A stretch of DNA of 49,154 nt. It comes from Desulfuromonadales bacterium. GTDB lineage: Bacteria > Desulfobacterota > Desulfuromonadia > Desulfuromonadales > BM103. Positions 8,281-17,899 of the stretch are shown in pieces (position 1 is the first letter of the stretch; each line of letters starts with the position of its first letter). The notes below the pieces were generated by a model that saw only the letters and a list, made by a program, of their open reading frames with translations, had not been told where the DNA came from and did no database searches. The stretch spans positions 1-49,154 of the forward strand of contig JAQYVY010000028.1 of assembly GCA_030145195.1 (NCBI GenBank), written 5' to 3'. Both the position numbers and the translations under genes were made by a program.

Positions 8281-10521
8281 CTAAAAAAACCGTCCGACCA
8301 TAAATTCAAACTTAGAGTTATCTTCGTAATCTTTTGGATCCAGGTTATAGGCCCATTCAAGCCTTAGTGGCCCCATCGGACTCATCCAGCGAATGCCGGC
8401 ACCAGTACTGTAGCGCCACTCTTCAAACCAGTCTTCGTCTTCACCCCAAGCATTACCAATATCGAAAAAGGTGACACCCTTCATACCGACGCTCTTGACC
8501 AGAGGGAAAACATATTCAAAGTTAAAATAGGTCTCTTTATCGCCACCACCATAATAGCCTAAATCATCACGCGGTCCGACCTCACGCGAATCGAAACCGC
8601 GCAAAGTGTAAATACCCCCGAGATAGAATCGTTCATCAATCGGGATCTCCTCGCCACCCATTTCATGCACATAGCCGATCTGCCCATGAGCAGAAAAAAC
8701 TGTGTCCCATTTCCATGGCCAGAAATGGCGTCCATCAATAATGTATTTGCTGAATTGTTCGTCGCCACCGAGACCAGCGAACTCCCACGAGGCATCAAAC
8801 ACGGTACCAGTTGACGGATCGAGACGATTATCTGTCGTATTATAGGAGTAAGTTGTTGTCAGAGAACTGATTATCGATTTGCCTTCCTGCTCCTGAATAT
8901 CAGGGTCAGCATAGGCCTCTACATCGTAGATGTTTTTCTCCTCTAAGCGATAAACCATCAGGACACGGGAGTACTCACCGACCGGATGACCGGCCTTAAT
9001 GGCACCGCCGAGCGAACTACGACTAAAATCAGACCACTCACGGTCAGTCTTGTAAAGTTCGAAGCCCAGCACCCAACGGGTGTCGAGGAAATACGGATCG
9101 GTGAGTCCGACTTGATAGGTCGTGCTCTCACCTCCGAGCGAAGCGGCAAGGTTCAATTTCCAACCACGGCCAAGGAAGTTTTCCTGGGTGATCGAGCCCT
9201 GGCCGACGAAACCGTCTACCGACGAGAAACCAGCACCGACACTGAAAGTTCCGGTCGGACGTTCCTTGACGTTAACATCAACACTCATGTGATTTTCGTC
9301 GGAGCCTTCGCTGGTGCTGACATCAACCGCTTCAAAATAACCGAGGTTATTGATCCGCGCCTTGCTACGTTTCAAGTTGGTGGCATTGAACAACTCACCC
9401 TCAACTAATTTCATCTCACGCCGGATAACTTTGTCGCGGGTCTTGGTGTTACCGGTAATATTGATCCGCTCAACAGAAACCTGAGGGCCCTGCTCGATAT
9501 CGAGCATGATGTCGACCTGTTTCAGCTCGTCATCAACCCTGGTTAGAGGCGCAATGTTAGCGTAGGCGTAACCTTTGTCAGCGTAAAGATCCGTGACGGA
9601 GCCAACCCCGGCACGCAACTTTTCGCGGGAGAATACATCCCCTGGCTCCAAATCAACCAAGTTGAGGATTTCCCCTTTTCGGTCAACCAAATCTCCCTGA
9701 GCATTGATATTGCCTAGATGATACTGACCGCCTTCCTCGATCTGAATCAGCAAGAGCATATTCTTGCTATCATCAACCAGAGAAATAACCGGTTTACGTA
9801 CCTTGACACGCACGTACCCCTCGTTGAAATAGAGGTCAGCAATTCTGTCAAGGTCCTGCTCCAGCAGATATTCGTTGTAGTTGCCACGCCCGGTCAACCA
9901 GGAGAGAAACCATTTTTCCTGGGTATCCATAGCATCCATAAGGTCACCATCATCAAAGGTCGTGTTGCCTTCAAAACGGATATCCTTGACGCGAACGATT
10001 TCACCTTCTTCGATACGAAAAGTCACGATGGCTTCATTCTCTGGATTGATCTGACTGTCAGATGTGATCTTGGCAGCGTAGTATCCTTCCTTGATGTATT
10101 CCGCCTTGATCATATCAACACTTTTGGAAACCTCGAAAGGATCATAAATGTCGGGGATGCGGACTGTAATCACCTCACGTAGTTTTTCTGCGGCAATCTC
10201 ATCGTTGCCTTCGAAGCGAACATTGCGCACCAACGGACGTTCCACCACCTTAAAGACCAGAACTTTGGCTCCAGAGCGATCCTCAACCTCGGCAGAGATA
10301 TCGGAAAAACGTCCCATCCGATAAATATCTTCAATGGCAGTGTCGACATCTTCAGGCGTTACCGACTGGCCCAGTTTCAGCTGTATGGCATCCAGCACAT
10401 CAGCACTCTTAACTCGCCGATTACCATCAATGGTGATGTCAGCAATCAAAAACTCCTGGGCAGCCCAGGCAGGAAAAGCCAACGTCAAGCAAATCAGTAA
10501 TGAAACAGCCCTCTTAAACAT
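8281..10521 (-). CDS. bamA: Outer membrane protein assembly factor BamA
   Basis: A 746-residue Omp85 protein: signal peptide (MFKRAVSLLICLTLAFPAWA), five POTRA domains over roughly residues 22-410, then a C-terminal beta-barrel. The barrel shows YLGGIYTLRGFDSREVGP, which contains the conserved VRGF/LRGF lid-loop motif, and ends in Phe (FMVGRFF), the outer-membrane beta-signal. BamA is the essential insertase for outer membrane proteins. The ATG at 10521 is preceded by GGAG; a slightly longer frame exists upstream but would bury the signal peptide. Its own promoter lies about 75-100 bp upstream of the ATG. Confidence 0.96.
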   Translation of the reverse strand: MFKRAVSLLICLTLAFPAWAAQEFLIADITIDGNRRVKSADVLDAIQLKLGQSVTPEDVDTAIEDIYRMGRFSDISAEVEDRSGAKVLVFKVVERPLVRNVRFEGNDEIAAEKLREVITVRIPDIYDPFEVSKSVDMIKAEYIKEGYYAAKITSDSQINPENEAIVTFRIEEGEIVRVKDIRFEGNTTFDDGDLMDAMDTQEKWFLSWLTGRGNYNEYLLEQDLDRIADLYFNEGYVRVKVRKPVISLVDDSKNMLLLIQIEEGGQYHLGNINAQGDLVDRKGEILNLVDLEPGDVFSREKLRAGVGSVTDLYADKGYAYANIAPLTRVDDELKQVDIMLDIEQGPQVSVERINITGNTKTRDKVIRREMKLVEGELFNATNLKRSKARINNLGYFEAVDVSTSEGSDENHMSVDVNVKERPTGTFSVGAGFSSVDGFVGQGSITQENFLGRGWKLNLAASLGGESTTYQVGLTDPYFLDTRWVLGFELYKTDREWSDFSRSSLGGAIKAGHPVGEYSRVLMVYRLEEKNIYDVEAYADPDIQEQEGKSIISSLTTTYSYNTTDNRLDPSTGTVFDASWEFAGLGGDEQFSKYIIDGRHFWPWKWDTVFSAHGQIGYVHEMGGEEIPIDERFYLGGIYTLRGFDSREVGPRDDLGYYGGGDKETYFNFEYVFPLVKSVGMKGVTFFDIGNAWGEDEDWFEEWRYSTGAGIRWMSPMGPLRLEWAYNLDPKDYEDNSKFEFMVGRFF

Positions 10522-10595
10522 ATGAACTCCACTCCAGTGAACAAACATAGACCTGGCTCAAGAAAGAAACAAACCCAGGATATAAAAATCGAGTC

Positions 10596-10624
10596 ATTAT
10601 AGGAGAACGTCAAGTCAAGGTAAA
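10596..10624 (-). promoter_or_regulatory. Sigma-70-type promoter for bamA-lpx operon
   Basis: On the minus strand a perfect TATAAT -10 (10596-10601) lies 17 bp from a TTTACC -35 (10619-10624). It is about 75 bp upstream of the bamA ATG, in the only sizeable gap between lolD and bamA. An inverted repeat (CGTCAAG/CTTGACG, 10608-10638) straddles the -35. Confidence 0.6.
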
Positions 10625-10671
10625 CCCTAAACTTGACGATTTAACAGCATATTTCTGTGCATTAAGCCGTA

Positions 10672-11340
10672 CTATACAAACGTGAAACAACCATCTGTCA
10701 TGTGCACAACCCGATCCATATGAGCCGCGACCTTTTCACTGTGTGTCACAACAACAATTGTCAGATCATGCTCAGCGTGTAATTGATCGAGCAAGGCCAA
10801 AATTTCATCGGAAGTCGCACTGTCAAGGTTACCCGTTGGTTCATCAGCCAGAAGCAGCTTTGGCGACATCACCAGCGACCTGGCAAAGGCCACCCGCTGC
10901 TGTTCGCCACCAGACAATTGACCAGGTTTATGATCAAGCCGATGACCCAGACCAACAGCTTTTAGCATTTGCGTGGCCTTAGCTTGTGCCTCGGTTGCTG
11001 TAATACGGCTGATCAGGGCAGGCATCATGACGTTTTCCAAAGCCGTGAATTCTGGAAGCAGCTGATGGAACTGAAAAACAAAGCCGATACAACGGTTGCG
11101 AAATGCATCCAACTCCCCGGCAGAGAAATGGAAGATATCATCGCCTTCAAAGGAAATAGATCCTGAGGAAGGACGATCCAGCCCACCAAGCAAATGCATG
11201 AGCGTGGTTTTCCCGGCACCGGAGGATCCAACCACAGCAATACGCTCACCGGCGGAGATATCAAGATCAACCTGCTTGAGAACCTCCACGACACCACGGT
11301 CGGTGGTAAAGCTTTTGCTCAAATTACGGACAGTAATCAT
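10672..11340 (-). CDS. lolD: Lipoprotein-releasing system ATP-binding protein LolD
   Basis: A 222-residue ABC ATPase of the LolD/MacB group. It has Walker [10 protein letters not shown] (38-46), a Q-loop in [17 protein letters not shown], signature LSGGEQQRV, Walker [13 protein letters not shown] and H-loop VVTHSEK. The [16 protein letters not shown] stretch is typical of LolD. It powers extraction of outer-membrane lipoproteins from the inner membrane for hand-over to LolA. The frame is open further upstream, but the ATG at 11340, 4 bp after lolC, gives the normal LolD N-terminus ([11 protein letters not shown]). Confidence 0.93.
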   Translation of the reverse strand: MITVRNLSKSFTTDRGVVEVLKQVDLDISAGERIAVVGSSGAGKTTLMHLLGGLDRPSSGSISFEGDDIFHFSAGELDAFRNRCIGFVFQFHQLLPEFTALENVMMPALISRITATEAQAKATQMLKAVGLGHRLDHKPGQLSGGEQQRVAFARSLVMSPKLLLADEPTGNLDSATSDEILALLDQLHAEHDLTIVVVTHSEKVAAHMDRVVHMTDGCFTFV

Positions 11341-11344
11341 CAGC

Positions 11345-12598
11345 CTACTCATAACGCAAAGCTTCAGCCGGATCCATCTTGGCTGCGCGCCATGCGGGGT
11401 AAATTGTGGCCAAGAGAGAAATCGACATAGAAACGATGACAACGGCAACCACATCTTCCGAATTGACGACCGACGGGAAGTGCTCCATGCCGTAAACACT
11501 CTGATCAAAAATCTTGACGTGCAAAACATTTTCCAGCCACTTGATAAGAGGGTCAGCGTTCTTAGCCAAGATCAAACCCAGACCTGTCCCCAGCAAAGTG
11601 CCAAGCGTGCCGATAATCAAACCTTCAAACACAAAAATTTGCATGATGCTGCGGGCCGTCGCTCCCATAGAACGCAAGATCGCAATATCTCGGTGTTTTT
11701 CCATAACAACCATGATCAAAGTTGTCGCAATATTGAAGGCTGCAACCAGAACAATGATCCCCAGGACAATAAACAGCCCTAACTTTTCCAGACGAAGAGC
11801 CGACAGAAACGAGCCAAACATCTCTTCCCAGGAGCGGACCACGTAAGGAAATTTGTAGTCCTGTCGCAGAGTCTCGGCAACAGGTTGAGCCTGGTCAAAA
11901 GAATCAACTTCGACCTCAACCCCGCTGACCTTGTCGTTCAAGTCGAAAAAAGATTGGGCCACAGACAGGTTGATATAAGCAAAATAAGCATCGATAAAAC
12001 CACCCCGCTGCTTAAAAATGCCGACGACTTCAAAGGGTTTCATTTTCGGAATCATGCCGAAGGGCGTGATCGTAAACATCGGCGGGATTACGTTGATCGA
12101 ATCGCCGACCGCAACCCCGAGTGTGGTAGCGGTATCAAGCCCGATGAGGATCCCCGGCAAGGCCGACTCCCGTTCATAGATCAGAGCTTCAACCGCTTGA
12201 TTATCCTGAGTCAGAAAGCTTTGCTGGAACACCTTATTATCGGGCTGAATACCCTTGACACTGACCGCCGCGACATTGCGATTGGAAAGAAGCATGGCTT
12301 CTTTGCTGACAAAAGGCGTTGCCGACAAAACGTGCACTGAGGCCGCCTTGGCTTTGGCAACAATCTCTTCCGGTGCGGCCAGCTCTTCCCCATGCTTCTG
12401 TACCAGCACGTGGGGGATATTACCCAGTATTTGCTGCCTGACACCATCGTGAAACCCGGTCATAACCGCCAGCACGACAATCAGGGCCGCAACGCCGAGA
12501 GTTATCCCGGCAATGGAGATGAACGAGATCACGGAAATAAACGTCTGTTTCCGTTTCGCTCTCAAATAACGCAAGCTGACAAAAAGTTCGTAATTCAT
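11345..12598 (-). CDS. lolC: Lipoprotein-releasing system permease LolC/LolE family
   Basis: A 417-residue inner membrane protein with the MacB/LolCE layout: TM helix near the N-terminus (about 22-48), a large periplasmic domain (about 50-270), then three TM helices in the C-terminal third (FIVLGIIVLVAAFNIATTLI, FEGLIIGTLGTLLG and VVAVVIVSMSISLLATIYPA). The N-terminus YELFVSLRYLRAKRKQTFISVIS is diagnostic. Only one permease gene is present, so it probably forms a homodimer with LolD (the LolF-like arrangement). The ATG at 12598 gives the conserved N-terminus; upstream frame is repeat DNA. Confidence 0.9.
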   Translation of the reverse strand: MNYELFVSLRYLRAKRKQTFISVISFISIAGITLGVAALIVVLAVMTGFHDGVRQQILGNIPHVLVQKHGEELAAPEEIVAKAKAASVHVLSATPFVSKEAMLLSNRNVAAVSVKGIQPDNKVFQQSFLTQDNQAVEALIYERESALPGILIGLDTATTLGVAVGDSINVIPPMFTITPFGMIPKMKPFEVVGIFKQRGGFIDAYFAYINLSVAQSFFDLNDKVSGVEVEVDSFDQAQPVAETLRQDYKFPYVVRSWEEMFGSFLSALRLEKLGLFIVLGIIVLVAAFNIATTLIMVVMEKHRDIAILRSMGATARSIMQIFVFEGLIIGTLGTLLGTGLGLILAKNADPLIKWLENVLHVKIFDQSVYGMEHFPSVVNSEDVVAVVIVSMSISLLATIYPAWRAAKMDPAEALRYE

Positions 12599-12604
12599 TA
12601 AAAA

Positions 12605-12690
12605 CCCTGGTACGCGGTACGCGGTAATGGGTATGCGAAAAGCGTAAAAAATCTTTTTCTCGTGCCTCGTCCCGCGCCCCTTGTTCCTGT
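12605..12690. repeat. Degenerate 7-bp-periodic repeat between lysS and lolC
   Basis: The spacer reads as consecutive heptamers on the plus strand: GGTACGC twice, GGTAATG, GGTATGC, GAAAAGC, GTAAAAA, then CTCGTGC, CTCGTCC, CGCGCCC, CTTGTTC. The block from 12659 (CTCGTGC-CTCGTCC-CGCG) is nearly identical to 39301-39318 in the guaB-guaA spacer, one mismatch in 18. It fills almost the whole gap up to the lysS stop. Confidence 0.7.
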
Positions 12691-14180
12691 CATTTCGCCT
12701 CCGGTCGCAACTGTGGAAAAAGGATGACGTCACGAATCGACTGCGAATTGGTCAGCAGCATCACCAGTCGGTCAATACCGATCCCCTCACCAGCCGTTGG
12801 CGGGAGACCGTATTCAAGAGCACGGATGTAATCTTCATCCATAGCGTGCGCCTCTTCATCTCCAGCTTCTTTTTCGACCAACTGCGTGGCAAAGCGTTCA
12901 CGCTGATCATCCGGATCGTTCAACTCTGAGAAAGCATTTGCCAGCTCGCGTCCCACCACAAAGAGCTCAAACCTGTCGACCACCGTCGGGTCCTGATCGT
13001 TCTTGCGTGACAACGGAGATATTTCCGTCGGATATTGAGTAATAAAGGTCGGTTGCCACAGCTTAGGTTCGGCAACCTCATCAAACACCTCGGTCAGAAG
13101 TTTGCCGTAACCGATCTTGCGGTCAAGTTCCATGCCCAGGCTATCTGAATAGGCCAGCAGTTTCTCCCGATCATCAATATCTGTGGCATCAAGATCACTG
13201 TACTTGAGAACAGCCTCGCGCACAGTCAGCCGCTGCCAGGGTCGACTCAGATCAACTTCACGTTCGCCATAGGGGAACTGCAGGCTGCCGACCACCTGTT
13301 CGGCAAGATGACAGATCAACTCTTCAGTCAGATCCATCAGATCCTCATAGGTGGAGTAAGCCTGGTAAAATTCCATCATGGTAAATTCGGGATTATGTTG
13401 AATAGAGATTCCCTCGTTGCGAAAATTGCGATTGATCTCAAACACACGATCGAAACCACCGACAACTAGGCGCTTGAGGTACAGCTCAGGGGCAATTCGC
13501 AAAAACAGGTCCATCTTCAGCGTATTATGATGGGTGACAAACGGCCGGGCTGTGGCCCCACCGGCAATCGGCTGCATCATCGGTGTTTCAACTTCCAGAA
13601 AGTCCCGATCGACCATGTAATCACGAATCAGGGTGATGATCTGGCTGCGTTTTTTGAAAACTTCGCGCACATCGGGATTCACCATCAGATCAAGATAACG
13701 CTGACGATAACGCGTCTCGACATCGGTCAGGCCGTGCCATTTTTCCGGCAGCGGCAAGAGCGACTTGGTGAGCAACTGAATCTCGGAAGCTCGCAAGGAA
13801 AGCTCGTCCGTCTTGGTCCGGAAGGGTCGGCCTTTGATGCCAACAACATCACCAAGATCGAACTTTCGGAAAAGCTCGAAGCTCTCCTCGCCAACCTGGT
13901 TCTTTGCCACATAGACCTGAACTCGCCCGGCCCGGTCCTGAAGCTGTATAAAAGCCGCCTTGCCGAAGTCGCGCTTCGCCATAATCCGGCCAGCCACAGT
14001 GTAAACCTCTTCAATATTTTCCAAAGCGGCAGCGTCGTGCTCGGCATGCTGAGCGTGAATCTCACCGCTGGTCGCCGTAGCGACAAAACCGTTGGCAAAC
14101 GGGTTCAACCCCTGTTTGCGCAAGTCATCAAGCTTGACTCTGCGTTGACTGATAATTTCGTTTGGGCTCTCTGAAGACAT
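12690..14180 (-). CDS. lysS: Lysyl-tRNA synthetase (class II)
   Basis: A 496-residue class II LysRS. It has an N-terminal OB-fold anticodon domain (about 60-150, [20 protein letters not shown]) and a catalytic domain with motif 2 around [13 protein letters not shown] and motif 3 [11 protein letters not shown] near the C-terminus. It charges tRNA-Lys in the cytosol. The start ATG is preceded by AAGGATC. It is 121 bp downstream of prfB; a ten-base repeat TCACATTGCA occurs twice in that gap but no terminator is evident, so prfB and lysS may be cotranscribed. Confidence 0.96.
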   Translation of the reverse strand: MSSESPNEIISQRRVKLDDLRKQGLNPFANGFVATATSGEIHAQHAEHDAAALENIEEVYTVAGRIMAKRDFGKAAFIQLQDRAGRVQVYVAKNQVGEESFELFRKFDLGDVVGIKGRPFRTKTDELSLRASEIQLLTKSLLPLPEKWHGLTDVETRYRQRYLDLMVNPDVREVFKKRSQIITLIRDYMVDRDFLEVETPMMQPIAGGATARPFVTHHNTLKMDLFLRIAPELYLKRLVVGGFDRVFEINRNFRNEGISIQHNPEFTMMEFYQAYSTYEDLMDLTEELICHLAEQVVGSLQFPYGEREVDLSRPWQRLTVREAVLKYSDLDATDIDDREKLLAYSDSLGMELDRKIGYGKLLTEVFDEVAEPKLWQPTFITQYPTEISPLSRKNDQDPTVVDRFELFVVGRELANAFSELNDPDDQRERFATQLVEKEAGDEEAHAMDEDYIRALEYGLPPTAGEGIGIDRLVMLLTNSQSIRDVILFPQLRPEAK

Positions 14181-14301
14181 ATAACGATCCTTCGACTCTT
14201 TGGTTAATTATCATTGTAAAACTGGAAAGCGATCACATTGCAGTAAACTTCAAGACCACTTATTTATCGTTGTTTCCTGGTCACATTGCAATTCGACGAG
14301 T

Positions 14302-15391
14302 TTATTGCATCAAATACGCTTCTATAAAACCATCAAGATCACCATCCAGAACCGCATCAGCATTGCCGACCTCATGGCCGGTACGATGATCCTTCACCAT
14401 TCGATACGGATGTAACACGTAGGAGCGGATTTGGCTTCCCCAGGCGATGTCCTTCTTATCACCGCCTAACGTCTCGGCTTCGCTCGCCTTCTTGGCAACT
14501 TCCAACTCATAAAGTTGGGCCTTTATCTGCTTCATCGCCGTGGAGCGATTCTTATGCTGAGAACGCTGACTCTGGCAACTGGCGACGACACCTGTCGGAA
14601 TATGCGTAATACGAATCGCCGAATCCGTCTTGTTGATATGCTGCCCACCGGCACCACTGGCGCGATAGGTATCAACCTTCAAATCCTTGTCTTGAATGTC
14701 AATCTCGATATCATCAGAGAGCTCCGGAAAAACAAAGACCGAGCAGAAAGAAGTGTGACGGCGCGCGTTTGAATCGAAAGGCGAGATACGAACTAGACGG
14801 TGGATACCTTTTTCAGCTTTTAGATAACCGTAAGCATAGGAGCCTTCAACCGTAAAGGTCACCCCTTTGGCTCCGGCCTCATCACCAGGCTGGTACTCAG
14901 TGATTTCAGACTTAAAGCCCTTTCGCTCACACCATCGCAGGTACATCCTCAACAGAATTTCCGCCCAGTCCTGAGCTTCGGTGCCACCGGCCCCAGCATT
15001 AATACTGATGATGGCATTACTGACATCATGCTCACCGGAGAGCATGCGCGCAAACTCCATCTGCCCAAGGGTTTTCTCTATTCCAGGCAACACTTCGCGT
15101 ATTTCGGCCAGAGACTCTTGGTCTTCGCTCTCTTCGCCGAGTTCAGCCAATACCTGCAAATCTTCCAGTTCAGCTGCAGCAGAGTCGAAATCCGTGACCT
15201 GCTTATGCAACAGCGTCCGCTCTTTCAAAACAACCTGTGCCTGCTCGTTATTATTCCAGAAATCAGGCTTGGTCACTTCTGCATCTAACTCGAAAACTCT
15301 TTCCCTTTTCGTATCAATGTCAAAGATACCTCCTCAGCTCTTCGAGCTTTTCCTGAAGGTTCTTCATTATTTCTTTTTCTTCACGGAACAT
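14302..15391 (-). CDS. prfB: Peptide chain release factor 2 with programmed +1 frameshift
   Basis: RF2 recognises UGA and UAA stops. The gene is in two frames: an ATG at 15391 (after GAGGAG) opens 23 codons ending RRYL, then an in-frame TGA at 15322-15320, then after a +1 shift the frame continues as DIDTKRERVFELDAEV... to 14302, 362 residues in total. The second frame holds the SPF tripeptide (ISPFDSNARR) that reads the stop codon and the GGQ catalytic loop (GAGGQHINKTDSA). An internal AGGAGG just before CTT-TGA-C is the classic autoregulatory frameshift signal. This is not a pseudogene. Confidence 0.96.
15319..15334 (-). promoter_or_regulatory. RF2 programmed +1 frameshift site
   Basis: On the minus strand the element reads AGGAGG-TAT-CTT-TGA-C. 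The AGGAGG acts as an internal Shine-Dalgarno, CTT slips to TTT, and the UGA is the RF2-specific stop. When RF2 is low, the ribosome pauses and shifts, restoring RF2 synthesis. The layout matches the E. coli prfB site base for base in the slippery part (TATCTTTGAC). Confidence 0.95.
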
Positions 15392-15455
15392 GTTTGACTC
15401 CTCTACAGCAATAATCGAACTGCGGATTATACTCACAGAAAGCGACCATTACAAA

Positions 15456-16976
15456 CTATATAAATCGTCGTCGGGTTTGAATTAACCAAACAACACAGAC
15501 CAACAAAAAAGCGCTAGGGACCAGGTCACCCATCCGGGTATAAAAACCAGGTCTGGCTCCGAGTCCGACCTTAGCCGTCAGGTAGCTCGCTTCAAAGAGT
15601 TGCGATTGCTGCAGGATTATTCCAGATGGCGAAATAAAGGCTGAGACCCCGGTATTAGCGGCCCTCGCCACCCAGACTCGATTTTCAATCGCTCGGAAGC
15701 GCGCCATCGCCAGATGCTGCCAAGGTGCCGATGAGTCTCCAAACCAGGCATCGTTGGTAATATTCACCAGCAGATCGCTACCTTGGCGTACATACTCTCG
15801 AGCCAGTTCAGGGAAAACCACCTCATAACAAACCAGAACTCCGAGATGATGCCCATTCAGGGGCAAGGGTTTGATGTCTCCTGGAGAAAAGTCACCGATT
15901 CCGACCACCAGTTTATTGATAAAGGGAAGAAATCGGCCCAAGGGGACATATTCACCAAAAGGCACAAGATGAATTTTGTCGCTACGACCAAGACGTTTTT
16001 TTTCCGCAGACAAAAGAAAGGCACTGTTCAGATAAGTAACCTTTTCCGTTTCACGACGATAGGCTGGACCGCCGAACAACAGAGCGGCCCCAGTTTCATC
16101 GGTCAGACTCAGAACCGACTCAGACAGCTTACCGCCATCTTGAAAATAGAATGGCAGGGCCGCCTCAGGCCAGATCAAAAGATCGGTGGCGACGTCCCGT
16201 TCGGCCCGTAACGACAGGTCACGATAAACCTGCACCGTGTGCAACTGGTTGTCAGGATGCCATTTGAGGTCCTGCGGAATATTGCCCTGTACGACAACAG
16301 TACGCAACTGATCCGGTCGATCATCAAGGTTTTGGCTCAGGCACCAGTGACCATAGCCATAATTCAGGCAAACCAGAACAATGGCCGTGAGCAGAGGCCG
16401 TAGAGGGAAAGGCCTCGATAATTTTTGTTTCCACGTCAGGAGACATTCGCCAAGCGCAACATTGGTCAACACCAGAAGAAAGCTCACGCCATAAACACCA
16501 AACAGATCCGCGGACTGAATCACCGTCAGCCAACCCTGCTGAGAATAACCAAGAGTGGCCCAGGGGAAACCGGTCAAAGCGAACTCACGCAAGAATTCAA
16601 GAGCGACCCAGAGTACCGGAAGTGTCAACGCAAAAGAGTAATTTTTGAATTCCTTGAGCCGACATGCAGCCCAGGTCGCTGTCCCCCAAAAAAGCGCCAG
16701 ATAACCGGCCAGGAGCAGATAAAGAACGAGAGACAAGGCTAACGGGAGATGACCGTAACTGGTCATAACAATGTTAACCCAGTAGAGTACGGCAACAAAA
16801 AAAACCAGACCAGCAACAAAGCCACTCTTAAAAGGGCGCTGGCGCATAACCAGGATTAATGGGACAAGACCGAACCATGCCACCAGAGGGAAATCTGGCC
16901 GGGGAAAAGCGCTCGCCAGAAGCAATCCAGATAGGGCGCTGACCCAGGTTACGCTATCAGTAAAAAAACGACGCAT
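15456..16976 (-). CDS. lnt: Apolipoprotein N-acyltransferase
   Basis: A 506-residue membrane enzyme: several N-terminal TM helices (residues 10-205) followed by a periplasmic nitrilase domain. The catalytic triad is visible as E271 (WPEAALPF), K334 (DKIHLVPFGEY) and C383 (VLVCYEVVFPE). Lnt adds the third acyl chain to bacterial lipoproteins, a prerequisite for Lol export, so it fits the lolC-lolD neighbourhood. The ATG at 16976 is one base after the corC stop (TGATATG). The frame extends upstream inside corC but that part is not Lnt-like. Confidence 0.94.
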   Translation of the reverse strand: MRRFFTDSVTWVSALSGLLLASAFPRPDFPLVAWFGLVPLILVMRQRPFKSGFVAGLVFFVAVLYWVNIVMTSYGHLPLALSLVLYLLLAGYLALFWGTATWAACRLKEFKNYSFALTLPVLWVALEFLREFALTGFPWATLGYSQQGWLTVIQSADLFGVYGVSFLLVLTNVALGECLLTWKQKLSRPFPLRPLLTAIVLVCLNYGYGHWCLSQNLDDRPDQLRTVVVQGNIPQDLKWHPDNQLHTVQVYRDLSLRAERDVATDLLIWPEAALPFYFQDGGKLSESVLSLTDETGAALLFGGPAYRRETEKVTYLNSAFLLSAEKKRLGRSDKIHLVPFGEYVPLGRFLPFINKLVVGIGDFSPGDIKPLPLNGHHLGVLVCYEVVFPELAREYVRQGSDLLVNITNDAWFGDSSAPWQHLAMARFRAIENRVWVARAANTGVSAFISPSGIILQQSQLFEASYLTAKVGLGARPGFYTRMGDLVPSAFLLVCVVWLIQTRRRFI

Positions 16977-16977
16977 A

Positions 16978-17838
16978 TCACGCGTCGCCAAGAGCGGTTT
17001 TTGATTCGCGCCAAACCCGAACCCGGACAATCTTGCGTTCATCCGACTCCACGACCATAAGAACCAAGCCGTTATCACTAATCTTTTCACCGACCTGCGG
17101 AACGCTTCCCAGCAGGTGGAAGAGATAACCGCCGACTGTATCGAATTTATCACGCGGAATTTCTATATCGTAATACTCTTCCAACTCCTCAACATTGACC
17201 CTGGCATCCACCAGCAGAGAGCCATCCTCCTGAGGTTGCAGCCACTCGACATCGAGGTCGTATTCATCCTGGATATCACCAACGATCTCTTCCAAGAGGT
17301 CCTCGATAGTAATCAGGCCCGAAGTGCCGCCATATTCGTCTACGGCAATGGCCATATGCACCCGCAGGACACGAAATTCCTTGAGCAACTCATCAATACG
17401 CTTGGTCTCTGGAATAAAATAAGGCGTACGCATCACCTCGGTCAAAGCCAGAGACTCATCACTTGCGCCCCAGTTGCGCAACAGATCCTTAGCATAAACA
17501 ACCCCGATAATGTGATCGGTGGTGCCCTCGTAGAGAGGAACCCTGGAATGCCCGTACTGGATGATCAATTCCAGGAACTCACTCAAGCCAGCATCAGCAG
17601 AGCAACAAACCATATCGGTGCGAGGGACCATGACTTCACGAACTATGGTGTCGCCAAAGTCGAAGATCGACTGCAGCATATCGCCTTCGGATTCATTCAG
17701 GATCCCCTCTTCTTCAGAGCTGTTGATCGCCTCCTGCAACTCTTTTTCAGTCAAGGCACGAGACTGACCACCTAGCATACGGCGTAATACTGACATAAAG
17801 GTATTGGGTTGAGGTTTACTCTCTTCTTCCAGCGACAC
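16978..17838 (-). CDS. CBS-domain protein, CorC/HlyC family
   Basis: A 286-residue soluble protein: a short N-terminal segment, two CBS domains (about 75-195; REVMVPRTDMV opens the first) and a C-terminal CorC_HlyC domain (about 205-280). E. coli CorC (YbeX) lies in ybeZ-ybeY-ybeX-lnt, and the same order phoH-ybeY-(dgk)-corC-lnt appears here. The family is linked to magnesium/cobalt efflux or ion sensing; no membrane domain is present. GTG start at 17838 with GAGAGG seven bases upstream. Confidence 0.88.
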   Translation of the reverse strand: MSLEEESKPQPNTFMSVLRRMLGGQSRALTEKELQEAINSSEEEGILNESEGDMLQSIFDFGDTIVREVMVPRTDMVCCSADAGLSEFLELIIQYGHSRVPLYEGTTDHIIGVVYAKDLLRNWGASDESLALTEVMRTPYFIPETKRIDELLKEFRVLRVHMAIAVDEYGGTSGLITIEDLLEEIVGDIQDEYDLDVEWLQPQEDGSLLVDARVNVEELEEYYDIEIPRDKFDTVGGYLFHLLGSVPQVGEKISDNGLVLMVVESDERKIVRVRVWRESKTALGDA

Positions 17839-17880
17839 TTCTTACCTCTCTAATAACTTGTCAAACTTAAAGCCATTAAG

Positions 17881-17899
17881 AGCCTGAAGAATTCAGGCT
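17881..17899. other. Short perfect hairpin at the end of the dgkA-PAP2 gene
   Basis: Eight-bp stem AGCCTGAA/TTCAGGCT with a 3-nt loop, overlapping the dgkA-PAP2 stop codon. In the transcribed (minus) direction no uridine run follows, so it is more likely an mRNA stability or weak pausing element than a true terminator. Confidence 0.4.

Noticed and set aside
11096-11782. 228-codon plus-strand open frame opposite lolD/lolC.
   Set aside because: It crosses two well-identified minus genes and shows no domain.
13527-14174. 215-codon plus-strand open frame opposite lysS.
   Set aside because: The lysS frame carries all class II synthetase motifs; the antisense frame has none.
14302-15391. prfB as a frameshifted pseudogene.
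   Set aside because: The TGA sits at the canonical RF2 recoding site with its Shine-Dalgarno-like AGGAGG, and all downstream motifs are intact.
17116-17775. 219-codon plus-strand open frame opposite corC.
   Set aside because: It is a shadow of the CBS-domain gene, with no motifs and no ribosome site.
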